Shown one piece after another: positions 47,776 to 58,460 of a stretch of DNA of 64,000 nt. Below the pieces are notes generated by a model. That model searched no databases. It was not told the DNA's origin and saw nothing but the letters and a program-made list of their open reading frames with translations. Source of the stretch: Rhyzopertha dominica (Eukaryota; Arthropoda; Insecta; Coleoptera; Bostrichidae); contig QCXZ01000137.1 of NCBI GenBank assembly GCA_025024175.1, forward strand, positions 7,068,001-7,132,000. Direction: 5' to 3'. How positions within the stretch are numbered: the first letter of the stretch is position 1; each line of letters starts with the position of its first letter. The position numbers and the translations under genes were made by a program.

Positions 47776-48999
47776 AAGAAGGATTATGATGGGATGGGAA
47801 AATAACGTTAGGGAGTCATTTTAAAGCTCTGTCGTGTTTAATGTGACGTTCACGAAACAACCATAAACAAAAGCTCTCGCAATTGATCCCAGGNTAAAGA
47901 TTCCGCGCGAATATTTGGAGGTAATTGAGTGCCTCTCTAGCTCCGTGGAGACGGGTCGGGGTTATCAAGAAATTAACCAAATTATTCCGTTAGAAATGTG
48001 AGCGCCACTTGGTTTATTTACCTCCAAAATATTTATAAATAACAAAACCAAGAATGTTGAGTGGAAATTCAATCACTAGAAGAGCTGAACTGCCTAAGTG
48101 TCGCTAATTTACCCACAAACATCGCTAAAATTCCCAAAACACCACCCTAAGTAATTCAACCGCAACTGTAAGAGACGAATATACAAAAAAATGTACGGTT
48201 TCACACAAAAGCAACACAAGATTTATTGCCAGAAGTGCGAATACAAAATTAGAAATGAATTTAATATATTAAAATGCAAGAGGATTATTAAATCAAATAT
48301 ACGCTATAAAATAACAAGGTAAGTATCCTTTAAAAAATTAAAGCTTATTGGATTAATAAGGTAAGTATGCGTTCGCGATAATATGAATACAATTTTTTTA
48401 TATATGTACCTTTTCTTTTGTTTCAGGGATAGCGATGGAATACCGTTAGTGTGCACACGTACGTTTACAAGTTCTTCCCTTTACAAACTGTTCTTTCAGA
48501 AATAAAAAAAAAGAAGTGAACAAGTGAGATGTATAACTGGCGAATTAAGTTAAGTCTGATTTAAATGTTATATAATATTAAATTACATATGTATTTTACA
48601 CTTAAACAATATGTAATATTAATTAAAATTGTTGGAAAGATTAAGCTATAAAATCTCGGCAAAACCGCATAAAACCGTCAATTAGAACTAGAAACTAGTG
48701 TCGACTTATCTGTAACGCAAGCAGTGGGTTGAATTCTAGGGGTCGTTGACAACCCCTCGATTCGGGACTGAGCTGGTTCGGTTCTGGTAAGATGCCCTCC
48801 AGAATCCCTGGCGTGTTCGATAGAACGTTCGGGAAAACGTGGTATGATCAGCGGCCTCCAAAGAATCCAGGAACCAGTCAAGGGAAGCAATCGTTCACAA
48901 AAGCAGTTCGAACAATCGATCACAATCAAGAACGAGAAAAGAACCCTATAGTTACAAATTCGTCTTACAACAAAGCCAAAAAGAATCGATTATAACACT
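47776..48999. other. No recognisable gene
   Basis: 48680-48995 has open frames on both strands and a more even composition, but neither translation resembles a known protein. One N lies at 47894. Confidence 0.4.
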
Positions 49000-49200
49000 C
49001 ACCTCTGAAGAGGGTTCTTACAAGAAGCAATATCGAGCGAAACGTGTGGCGTTGTGATTTAAATTCCCGCAAAAGCGGCTTGGACGAAGCTCAAACGAAA
49101 CAACCAATAGCTTCTAGCGTCCAAATAGAATTCGTTGGTCGGATAATCCCAAAACTTTTGGATGAACGTTACACAATATGTTCATAGACCGACCAGCGAA
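49000..49200. repeat. Strongly self-complementary segment
   Basis: Three nested structures are seen: CCTCTGAAGAGGG followed by TTCTTACAAGAA (49004-49029); TTGGACGAAGCT paired with AGCTTCTAGCGTCCAA (about 49079-49124); and AATTCGTTGGTCGG paired with CCGACCAGCGAATT (about 49129-49203). CTGAAGA and GCGAAACGTG (about 49008 and 49039) recall retroelement terminal repeats. The class is uncertain. Confidence 0.5.
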
Positions 49201-49328
49201 TTTTCACAACACCCCTGTTTCAAATGCTACCAAATACGAATCTAACGGCTCGTGGAAACCACACAGATTCGCATTAATCTCTCGCGATTTTTGTTGACGG
49301 CGCGGTAAAAAGTGGTCCACAAGAAGCA

Positions 49329-49550
49329 TATTCCACTGGAAATGCAGGTGCGAAAGGAAAAATACTTTGAAGAGAATTCTGGCAATACGGGGGAAGTTCA
49401 GAATACTAAATCGAAACATTAGAAATATTTACGTTGCGTAGGTATTCCATTGGAAATGCCGACGTGATTAAACGATGGAAAATGCAAAGAAGACAATTCT
49501 AACAATACGGGGAAAGTTGAAAATGTTATTTGGAAATATTTCAAAAAATT
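49329..49550. repeat. Diverged tandem duplication, about 112-bp unit
   Basis: The unit beginning TATTCCACTGGAAATGC (from 49329) recurs as TATTCCATTGGAAATGC (from 49443). Both continue with a GAATTCT(G)GCAATACGGG / CAATTCTAACAATACGGG word and an AGTT(C/G)A(G)AAT word at matching spacing. Confidence 0.75.
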
Positions 49551-51237
49551 ACTGTAACACGTGCCATGTTCATTATTTATAGCGCCAGATTTCATGCTAA
49601 TGAAAGATGATGCACGATCATATGTGGCGTAAGTCGTTATAAGGACAAGTGTGGCACCCTGTAAGCTGTATGTATCGCAAAAAAGCTTTTATTACAGGAA
49701 AGCGTTAACATTATTAATTATATACTGTCTCCGGCAACCTTTACAAGCTAGACGTTGTTCATCATACCAGCTGTCGTTACGTCAATTTTTATCTCCAAAA
49801 ACGTAGGCAGCTGCGCGAGTTCAGATATGCATTGCACATATCGCTTTTCATGACGTGCCATATTCGGCACGAAAATCCAAAACGGCACCGGAGACCTTCA
49901 GCGGGAAAAATCGCATATGGAAATTTACGTCAGAGAGATAAATGATCGCAAGAGGATTATCTTTCACCGTGGCGCAATCAGCTAATCTATTGTTTACGAC
50001 GTTCCGCCTGAAATATTTTAATGTTCACCGTGTCAAGGTCGGATGAACCGTAAATCACACCTGCGTGTTTTATAACAAATAGTAGGATGGTCGGTACCTG
50101 AAGAAGTCGCCTCTCACGAATTGATGGGCGAATAATGCGATAATTAGGCTTCGGGAAATGTCGAATCACGTATAAGGTTCTTGAAAAACTGAAACAAATT
50201 AATGAATAACACTAATTTATTATTCTAATATTTACACACCTATAAACAAAAAAAACAGCCTCAAATCACAATGCAATACTTGTAATAATTGACACGGACA
50301 ACTGATATCGGCGAACTAGCTTTGAAATTAGTTTGTTCTTTAAAAATATCGGGATACAAACAAGCCTTAGGATAAGCAGATCTCCTTTAAACATTATTTT
50401 TAATAAAAACTTGTTGGGTGAGTAGAGACTTTTTACAAGTAGCTGCAATGTGAACATATTAGCTATGAATACAGTTAAATTAGACATCGAATCTGGTATT
50501 TTTCTTTTATATATTGTTTATTATTAAAAGGTAACGCTAAATCAAAATTTCCTTCCTCGGTAACTAATAGACTAATAGTTGTGAAGATAAAGGTCTTCAG
50601 TTTTACGAATTATTCAGATTCCACTCCCTCCACCACATACGTGCACAGCATCTAGCATTAAAATAAAAGAAGAAGAAACAGTGCTGGGTCAAAGTCGGCC
50701 AAAACTGAAATCATTTGAACATGGTCCCAGCATGCATGAGAAGAAGCTTGCTTGTTGTTTAATCAATTCCTGCTACCTTTCTTGATGTTCTTTATGGCCA
50801 TTTTCATCGTTTTGTATTTAATCGCCCTACACATGTCACAGTTTCATGTGACTTCGTACTATTAATTCTAATAAGAGTATAAGAGTACAGGNTTATTTAA
50901 TTTTTCAGAATGCAAGANTCACGACATGTAAAGTTCGAAACAGAACTCATAGTCTAGACATGATTTTAGAAAACATTATATTCGTAGGGATCATAAAATT
51001 GTAGTCAATAAAATTCTCTACTAAACATGTCCTATAACATTTTTTCATATGAGCAGTGAACTCTTATATTAGGCTACCCATTTCCCCACCACCTTGAAGG
51101 CAGAGTGTATAACACATTTTTTTGACATGGTGTCGTTTCCTGTAGGTCTTGCTCATGTATAGCAACATTAAAAAATGACGACTTTAACAATTTTCATCAT
51201 CATCGTGGCATTTACCGTCTATATTAGATGCTGATTC
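49551..51237. other. No gene; GC-richer patch at 49560-50170
   Basis: The patch has even composition and no assignable frame, and might be regulatory. N bases lie near 50892 and 50918. Confidence 0.35.
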
Positions 51238-51441
51238 TCAATTTTCACTGATCATATTTTGCTCTAAATAATCGATGGGTTTAATATCATCAGATTCATA
51301 CTCATCTTGTACTGAATTCAGACAACCTTGGTCATTGCGAAATCCACAAATAATTGAACATTTTATACCAGTTTTTCGACAACCATACTGGTTATTTGCA
51401 ATGAATTGCTTTCTAACGGTGATATTGTGACAGGAGAACAT
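51238..51441 (-). pseudogene. CXC-like cysteine-rich repeat-protein end, copy 1
   Basis: The minus-strand frame NNQYGCRKTGIKCSIICGF, then QGCLNSVQDEYESDDIKPID, ends ISEN and a stop. The CGCRK.G.KCS..C pattern is the Cys-rich tail found on many repeat-encoded insect proteins. It has lost several Cys. It is divergently paired with the plus-strand copy at 51555-51760. Confidence 0.5.
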
Positions 51442-51554
51442 GTGCTACGAAATTTAAGTGTAAATTCTGGGCATATTTATAGGTGCAGATGTGTTAGGGA
51501 CATTTATTAACCCCTGATAGTTGGGGAAGGTTTATAAATGATGATAATTTATGG

Positions 51555-51760
51555 AAGTTTATCTCCACCTGCGCTTGACGAGTTAATCGATGATGTTTTT
51601 GGTAAGTGCAAAAAGGTTGTGGGAAACAGTGTGGTTGTCGAGAAACTGGTTGTTTGAATTCAATACAAGAAGTTATAGAATATGAGTATGAATCTGATGA
51701 CGTTAATCTAATCGATTGTACAGAGGAAAATATAATCACTAAAAATTCAGAATCAGATCA
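51555..51760 (+). pseudogene. CXC-like cysteine-rich repeat-protein end, copy 2
   Basis: The plus strand reads SPPALDELIDDVFGKCKK, then after a frameshift KGCGKQCGCRETGCLNS, EYEYESDDVNLID and ENIITKNSESD. The block between CGCRETG and CLNS (about ten residues, including CS..C) is missing relative to copy 1. Both copies share the acidic EYESDD tail and stop region, so they descend from one protein. The parent element is not identified. Confidence 0.5.
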
Positions 51761-52835
51761 GCAGATATCCACGAAAACCGATTTTTTGGGCCTTTTAACC
51801 TGGGTGCTTTTCACCCCTCATTTCTATTGTCAAAATAAATATGTTGAGGAATAAATAAGTGATAAGGCTAAGAAGCACGGAAATGCTTTAATGAATGGAC
51901 CATGATGCTAAAACTGAATTAATCTCGCTTGAACTGAATAAAAACAAAGGACAATGAACCGCTGAGCTCGTCCCGGTATCAGCATAACTTTTCGGAAAAT
52001 GTATGCACGCGACCAAACTTTACATTTGCGTGCTTGACACGCCGCAAAAATTTGTTTTATCAATACGAGCTTCGTAACACAAGTACGCCTAGCCAAGACG
52101 TCTGTGTTCCTAACGGGCAACTCTTCGCATTGCTCTCGGTTTGAAGATTGATCGTGGTGATAGTGGTGAACGTTGTTACACCATGAAGATTTATTATTGT
52201 TGTTTGTTAGTGCGCTATTAAATATTACTAATTGCAATTACTGACATGCAATTGCTCCCAAACACATGTGCTCATTGGCTTTTACTTAGCACATTTGTTA
52301 CGTAAATGAGGCTGCCTATTGCGTTATGTGTAATACGTTAGCAGCAATAATAAAAGTTACCAGTACTGCACAAAACGTTCAAACTGAGTTATCCCATTTG
52401 GTCTGTTGCCTTAACCTACAAAATGTCTCTGGTTCTATTATTGGAACCGCAAGGTCGCAATAGGTATCAAGATGTATTTTATTACATTCGGAGATAATCC
52501 GATAAAAGACATTTCTATTGAACTTAAAAGGAGACCCGTTTATTGAACATTTGATAATGTGTCAGACTTGAACTAAATATTATGATACGAAATTTACTAT
52601 TTAATGCCTGGGTTTAGGAGCAGAAGTTCCGTATATGTTGGGAACATGAAACCCATGTATTATGGACTGCAGAGTGTGTTGTTGACTTACTATGATTGCA
52701 CTTTCTGGAATTCAAGAGAGAAATTCCACTCTCGGTTGGTAGAAGACTTCTAAGATGGTCGAGCATGACTAATTTCAGTATTATCCATCTAACCTTTCGA
52801 TTACACCTGTAATTTTTGTCAAAGGATAGGACCTC
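51761..52835. other. No recognisable gene
   Basis: 51930-52340 is less AT-rich, with a 109-codon minus-strand frame (51908-52237) that matches nothing I know. Confidence 0.4.
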
Positions 52836-52925
52836 CAAAATTGAACCAAGTGGTGGCGGTTTCGAATCCCACCCAGAGCATAGACGTTCGTGTGTCCGTT
52901 TATATGCATTATTATTATAAAAAAT
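52836..52925 (+). repeat. Possible tRNA-derived SINE tail
   Basis: GGTTTCGAATCCCACC (52859-52874) is close to a Pol III B box with one extra T. The stretch ends in an ATTATTATTATA-type tail. No A box or cloverleaf can be drawn upstream, so it is not a tRNA gene. Confidence 0.3.
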
Positions 52926-53769
52926 ATTAAATTACACTAACGAGCTAGCTCGTTGCTACACCAAGCAGGGTCAATTAAAAAAGGATGCACAAAAAATTCA
53001 AACAGTTTTCAAAATAAACAAAGCATCAAGGAAGGGAGACGTTATAGAAGCAACGTGCTAACCTGATTTAAAAGATCTACTCGATAAGAGAAAACTACAA
53101 AATTGCCTGCCAAGCATAATCTAGTTCATAATTTCCATTATCCCTTTTAAATATATAACTGCATTTTTATAAATCTATACAGCTTATTTTATTACAACTA
53201 TGTAATACTTTTTCTTTGGGTAAAATTTTTGTTTTGTTACAATCAATCATATGTTTAATTATATATGAAATGTTCAGCTACGGAAGATTTATCTAAATAA
53301 CCGTATTCCACGTACATGTTTCATTAAAGACTGACCTATAACAACGTTTGCAGCAAAAAGAGTAATTTTGTAAATACATTAATTTTATAAACGTACTTTA
53401 TCTACATGCCATTACATGTGCTATATCAGCAACTAAAATATCATGTTTACCAAATATTTCCATTAACCTAACAATTTCTTATTAGCGCCGACTTCAGGCG
53501 AAATTTTTCCTGCCGTGATAATTTTGTATCTGAAATACCTTGATTTCTAACAATTAAACTGTTCAGATATTTTGGCTATCGTATCGTCTAGGAGTCACAA
53601 CTAAGTCTGTACTCGATATTAATAGTTTCAAGTATGGGTAGTTTCATAAATTAAGAAACACGTCAAAAATATCTAAAACATAAGCTTATGAAACACACAG
53701 TACTTTTTATTGCACCAATATAGTTAAATCTGAGGATTTTTTTATGAATAACGATTCACAAACTGCGGT
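52926..53769. other. No recognisable gene
   Basis: AT-rich with no assignable signal. Confidence 0.45.
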
Positions 53770-54195
53770 ATGTTCAATAGGCATACGAACATCTCTGGAT
53801 GCAGGAAAAGCCTCATCATGTTGAACACGCTGGTCCAAATTTAAATTTGAGTTTAATGTATGGTTTGGTGTAAGAGATTCAACAGTTCTTGGTCCACATA
53901 TTATTCCTGGCTCTTTAACTGGTACACGTCACCTCAGTTTCTTCCAGAACGAATTCCAAGGTATATTGGATGAACTAAATTTAGAAATTCGCGCAATTAT
54001 TTAATAGTTTCAACAAGACGGAGCATCTCCTCATAACATGAGTTTAAACGAAGTTTTTTCCAACTCCTGGATTGGACAAGTTCCCGATGTTTCGCTTTGA
54101 GATTTTCTAATATGGGAAACATTTTAAAACAGTTTATGAAAGAGCGGAACACCTTAAAGAGGCCACTGAAGAAGATTTTAAGAGAACCAATGTAC
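53770..54195 (+). pseudogene. DD41D-like mariner transposase relic
   Basis: Plus-strand blocks: MQEKPHHVEHAG (the ENPH segment), NVWFGVRDSTVLGPHIIPGS, TGTRHLSFFQNEFQGILDEL, FQQDGASPHNMSLNEVFSNS (second catalytic Asp intact, near 54020) and WIGQ, then a deletion removing the SPDLTPLDFF segment, and FKTVYERAEHLKEATEEDFK in another frame. Stops and frameshifts are present. It abuts the opposed mariner relic at 54200. Confidence 0.8.
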
Positions 54196-54199
54196 TTAT

Positions 54200-54930
54200 A
54201 TTTTTTCAAAATACTCTTCTCTACAATCTATATACATTTCTGCATGCGTTTGAACCATTCATCAAAACAATTTTCCAGTATTTTGGAGTTAGGTTATTTA
54301 CCTCAGAACGCAACAGCTTCTGCTGTTGTAAAACGGAACCCTCGTAATTTATCCTTCACCTTAGGGAACAGAATACTAGATCAGGACTATACGGCAAGTG
54401 GCCCAATAATTCAACATTTTGGACACTTAAATATTCGTTTATTCTAGCCGCTGTGAGCTCGACAATTGTCATGATGAAGGATGATTCTTCCTTTTGGTCG
54501 CTTTCTCTAACAACCTGAAATACTGGTGCACGCAAAGTGTGGCACCCCTTCGGAATTAACCGTACTACGATCCTCTAAAGTTACAGTTGACATATGCCCC
54601 ATAATTCCAAAAAATCTGGCAACCATCTTCTTGTTTTGACTGTTTTGACGAACCACTTTTGTGGGTGCCTTCTCATTCTCGAACACCCAAACTGTCTGTG
54701 GTTGTTTCTTTTCAGGATCATAGCAGTACATCCAACTTTCGTCACCTGTAATGATGTTGTACACTAAACGGGATGCAACTGTTTTTGAGCTGCAGTCAAA
54801 TTGCGTGGTATCGAACGAGCACAAAGTTTCCTTACCTTTAAATGTTTGTGCAGAATTGTGTTGATTGGTTTCACACCAATCCCAAGAGCTGCCTGAATTG
54901 TTCGCACCCACACTGAGCTTATGAAAAGGT
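54200..54930 (-). pseudogene. Mariner (DD34D) transposase relic
   Basis: Minus-strand order: AALGIGVKPINTILHKHL in a shifted frame, then the open block 54507-54911 with VYNIITGDESWMYCYDPEKK (first Asp in GDES), QPQTVWVFENEKAPTKVVR, KKMVARFFGIMGH and TVNSEG. Then, after frame changes, RRIILHHDN (second Asp intact), LGHLPYSPDL with about 9-10 bp deleted so that the third Asp is lost, FPKVKDKLRGFRF, NCFDEWFKRMQKCI and a stop after YFEKI. The N-terminal DNA-binding part is missing. Confidence 0.9.
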
Positions 54931-56389
54931 TAAAATGTCACAATAAAATATATGTCAAAATATCACAGCTTGCAAGCGAGGCTCAACAGAAAGAGATCAG
55001 CCCTCGTATTTTCTTAGAACATAATTAAAAGTAGGTTGTANGTAAATCTGTTCAGATAGGTAATTTGTGTTCATGTTAAAATTGAGTACGGTCCATCGTC
55101 ATAGATATCCTTCAAATCTATTCTATTCGTCTGGGTGTCATTACATTCATGAGGGTTTACCATCGGGCCGTGCTTTAGTTGATTATTGTTTACTGTAATT
55201 ATCACCCAGCTTTGTTCGTGCTCCAAATGAGCACCCGTCATCACGAGAAGTTCCTGAAACGCCGTAGAAAGCGGATTCTGCTGAAGGCAACTTCGCGGCA
55301 GGGCCCTATTTGAACATAGCATTAGTGCGTATCGCGCAAATGCGTTCGATTTGTATGGAAAAAAGTCGGTAATAGCTGTTTACAGCGCGTGTGTGTGTAG
55401 ATATGAAGCAGCGGCAATGACCGGAAGAAACTGTTCAGAAACCAACACCACGCACGCTGTATCTACCTTTTGTTTTATTCCCGTCACGGCCCGTCCGACG
55501 AACGCTGTTGAACCTTCGGGCGGTCGAAACGCCGCCGCTGACACTATTAATGACGGCCCTAGTCCGGTTCCAATTTAAAACCGTTTAATATTGTAATATG
55601 CGTTTGTTGACTTATTGTGCAAGTGTGCAGCTTTTACTATGCATAAATAGTAACACGGCTCATAAAACAAATTTTATTAATTTGATAATGCAAGCGTAAT
55701 GAGAATTTATTTCATTGTTGGATCCGGTTTGATAAATTATACATGGGGTGGGTGCAATTGTTCCAATTGTCTCTGATTATGTTTCGTTGGGTGTCGTTCA
55801 CATGCACCTGGTGCTGAGAAAATGGAATCTATTTTAGAAACTTGCATTTATTGACTCATATGAATATGATAAACGCCAACCGCACTACTGTTTGCTGTCA
55901 ATGAAATTTAAGGTCTGTTATTAAAGATTTACGTCTTTTTACATATTTATCTTACGAATTCCGTTTGTCACTCAATGCCACGTAAATATTTGAATAAGTA
56001 CGCACACTGTTTGCTGAAAAGTTCATTCTGCTGAATATTAAGTCCGAGACAAGGCTGCAAATGAATCTGATTTATTCGAAAGTAAAGTCCAAAGAGTGTT
56101 ACTTGTGATATTTGCTTATAAAATACTTTCACATTCATTTGTTTTGATTGAAAACTGTTCATACTTAGCACCTTTTTAAGTTGAAGTGTCTTATAGAAAG
56201 GAAAATTCTGAGATGTAAATGTGGAGAAAAGAATAACAGTTGTGCAGTATATTAAATCACTCCAATATATGGTAGAAAAAAGCATACATATATTTGTCTA
56301 TTTCATTTATTCCTTCCTTACCCCAACTTTCTTGATAAAGTCTATTCAGTATCTGTAACGTTATCTACACAGTTTGCTAAGTTTTGCAG
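54931..56389. other. No gene; GC-richer patch at 55080-55580
   Basis: The patch has open frames on both strands (minus 55071-55322, plus 55351-55578) without family resemblance. The even composition could mark a conserved non-coding element. One N lies near 55041. Confidence 0.35.
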
Positions 56390-56775
56390 ACAGTTGGGAG
56401 ATATTCCTTTAATTTGGTGTTTTATGCTGGCTTTCAATTATTGCAAATATATGACCCCAAAATAAAAATTCAGTGGACTTAAATCAAGCGATCTAACAGA
56501 TCATTCAACAGCTCTTCAATGTCCTATCTAAGGATCTGGGAAGATGTTATTCAGATACAGGCGAACATTTATTTCAAAATGTGAAGGAGTACCGTCTTGT
56601 TAAAACCAGACATTGTGGAATGGTATTCTTCGTTGATCTCTATCGGGCAATATGTGTACAGTGTCAGATATAATATTATCACGCAGTAGGTTCAGGTGGA
56701 TATATGTTGTTTCATTTCCATTTAGCTATTAAGCAAAAGATGACAGGCATTTCCTGTCCGATTTGGGTGACATTT
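56390..56775 (-). pseudogene. DD41D-like mariner transposase relic (C-terminal half)
   Basis: The minus strand reads LNGNETTYIHLNLLRDNII, then QDGTPSHFEINVRLYLNNIF (second Asp intact), RSLDLSPLNFYFWGHI. Counting from that Asp to the position of the third gives 41 residues between, as in copy 1 at 4894-6306, but the third Asp is Asn (PLNF). Several stops are present (after WF, before IGH and after VE). It directly adjoins the truncated end of the element at 56806. Confidence 0.8.
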
Positions 56776-56805
56776 TTAAGTTCTCGTAAACCATATCATA
56801 TTCCT

Positions 56806-57901
56806 CTAAATTTTGACATAAACTTCTATCATTTGCTTTAAGTAAATTTGGTATTGTAAAACAAATTTTATTTTTGAAAAATGTTAACATTAATGTAATA
56901 AATGCTCAAAATGTCGCCCACCGCTATTTTCACAAGCTTGAATTCGTGCCCAAAACGATCTTTTAACAAGCATTAATTTCTGGAGCGATGGATCTACATG
57001 CATCATGTATTTTATTTTCTAAATGTTCTACACTTTCAGTTGGTGTTTGGTATACTTGCTCTTTTAGTATTCCCCACAAAACAAAATCCAAAGGAGTAAG
57101 GTCTGGGCTTTTCGGTTGCCAAGTTTAAACTATCGCGGAAAAATCAATTTGATTCCCCAATATTCCGCACCAGACATTCGTCGAGTAGATAGTTTGAAAA
57201 TGTCCTTCTCGAATCCAACGTGGATTTTCTTGCGCATNATAATGCATGTTATGTTTGTNAACTCCACCATTATTAGAAAATCTTGCTTCATCTGAGAAGC
57301 AAATGTTGTCATAAAATCTCACATTCAAATTATGGTGTTCCCGAAAAAAGTTACACAAAGCCAGTCTTTTAGGATAATCTGTCACCTTAAGGCCTGAACC
57401 AATTGCAAGTGATACAAATGAAATTGATTGCCTCTAATTATTCGGTGTACTGAAGACATACTAATACCGGTTGCTCTTGAGACTACCCTTTGACTAATAT
57501 GAGGATTTTTGTCAATCATTTCCAATACTCTAATTTTATTGTCAGGGCTTGTTGCTGTTCTTTTTCTTGACTTTTTCAGTGGTGGCCAGTTTGTCCTTAA
57601 AGTTAATTCAAGTCCCTTGAAAATTATATCGGCAGGAGCTCTTCTATTTGGAAAACGTTTTCTGTATAAACGGGCAGCAGCGAAAGCATTTTTCTTGCAT
57701 TCACCATAAATAAAAATCATATCTGTTTTTTCATCATTTGAACACATTTTGACTTTTAATAAATACAGTGATAGGAACCATAGCGCATAGCCGTCATGGA
57801 TTCCCAATTATGTAAAATAACCACATCAGCTACATATCAGAATGTATTTTGGGTTGCATTTTTAATTTCGTCAGGGTCATTATCATTCGTGAAACATCCT
57901 G
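56806..57901 (-). mobile_element. Mariner DD41D transposon, copy 2, deleted
   Basis: Same family as 4894-6306, opposite orientation. The end at 57901 is intact (CAGGATGTTTCACGAATGAT read on the minus strand, then TA outside). The other end is missing about 110 bp and stops at 56806, where similarity to copy 1 ceases. An internal deletion of about 190 bp (equivalent to 5700-5891 of copy 1) removes the second catalytic motif. Confidence 0.93.
56890..57747 (-). pseudogene. DD41D mariner transposase, deleted copy
   Basis: The start at 57747 gives MCSNDEKTDMIFIYGECKKN. The N-terminal DNA-binding half is intact and uninterrupted here (LELTLRTNWPPLKKSRKRTA, HISQRVVSRATGISMSSVHR) to 57385, where a one-base loss shifts the frame. 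It then continues DYPKRLALCNFFREHHNLN, SDEARF (first Asp) and VWCGILGNQID, and jumps across the internal deletion to RKAQTLLL-type sequence. Two codons contain N. The same two-base frame change near the C-terminus as copy 1 occurs at 56971-56980. Confidence 0.9.
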
Positions 57902-57914
57902 TATATATTAGTGT

Positions 57915-58168
57915 AAACTTTTGTCATGCTCAAATTGCCAATCATAATGAACTTTGATGTATAATTTATATAACATGACTTTATCTTAGTACTAGTTGTA
58001 GTTAAAGCTGTCTCTAACGAATTCTATTGTGTACTCCATATATGTATTTTAAACTTGTTCTTTTGTTAATGTTAATTATTCCCATACTGTTTTAAATTTA
58101 GTGTTGTTGTATCTTTGTAAATGATTCCACTATGGACCGCTGAAAATACACTTTATTATTATTATTAA
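57915..58168 (+). repeat. Probable LINE 3' end with TTA tail
   Basis: Non-coding sequence ends ATGGACCGCTGAAAATACAC, then TTTATTATTATTATTA. Such tails are common at the 3' ends of insect non-LTR elements. No coding part is attached. Confidence 0.35.
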
Positions 58169-58249
58169 AAATCCCGCGAAGAACTTTGTGTTAAACAATG
58201 AGTTAAACTAAATTAGGAAACCGCAGTGCGATAAAATTTTTAACAAAAT

Positions 58250-58460
58250 AATTCAATGGCTTTAATGTTGTTTTGGTTAGGAGACGACTCGATAAAGGAT
58301 GATTCAAAACCTGATCGATCAGTTGAAGCACCAACTGCAAAAAATGTTCAACAAGTTGAAAAATTGGTCCTTGGAGACGGTTGAGTGTCNCTGACACAAA
58401 CAAATGTTTGGAAAATTTTGCATGATGATTTGAGCATGAATAAGGTGTCTTCACAGTAAA
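58250..58460 (+). pseudogene. Mariner transposase N-terminal fragment
   Basis: The plus strand reads LGDDSIKDDSKPDRSVEAPT, NVQQVEKLVLGDG and, after a stop and an N, NVWKILHDDLSMNKVSSQ. This corresponds to the E.V.DD.RSGRPST...NV..V..L...D and ILHEDL.M.K segments between the two helix-turn-helix motifs of mariner transposases. The catalytic domain is absent. Confidence 0.75.

Noticed and set aside
48680..48995. Opposed open frames (minus 48678-48929, plus 48792-48995)
   Set aside because: No GIY-YIG, RT or other motif could be found in any frame, so a Penelope endonuclease was considered and dropped.
52836..52925. tRNA gene
   Set aside because: A B-box-like word is present, but it has an extra base and no acceptor stem, D arm or anticodon arm can be drawn upstream. 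It is kept only as a weak SINE candidate.
54097..54447. 116-codon plus-strand frame
   Set aside because: It spans the junction of two opposed mariner relics and is antisense to the second. Only its first part overlaps a real relic, in a different frame.
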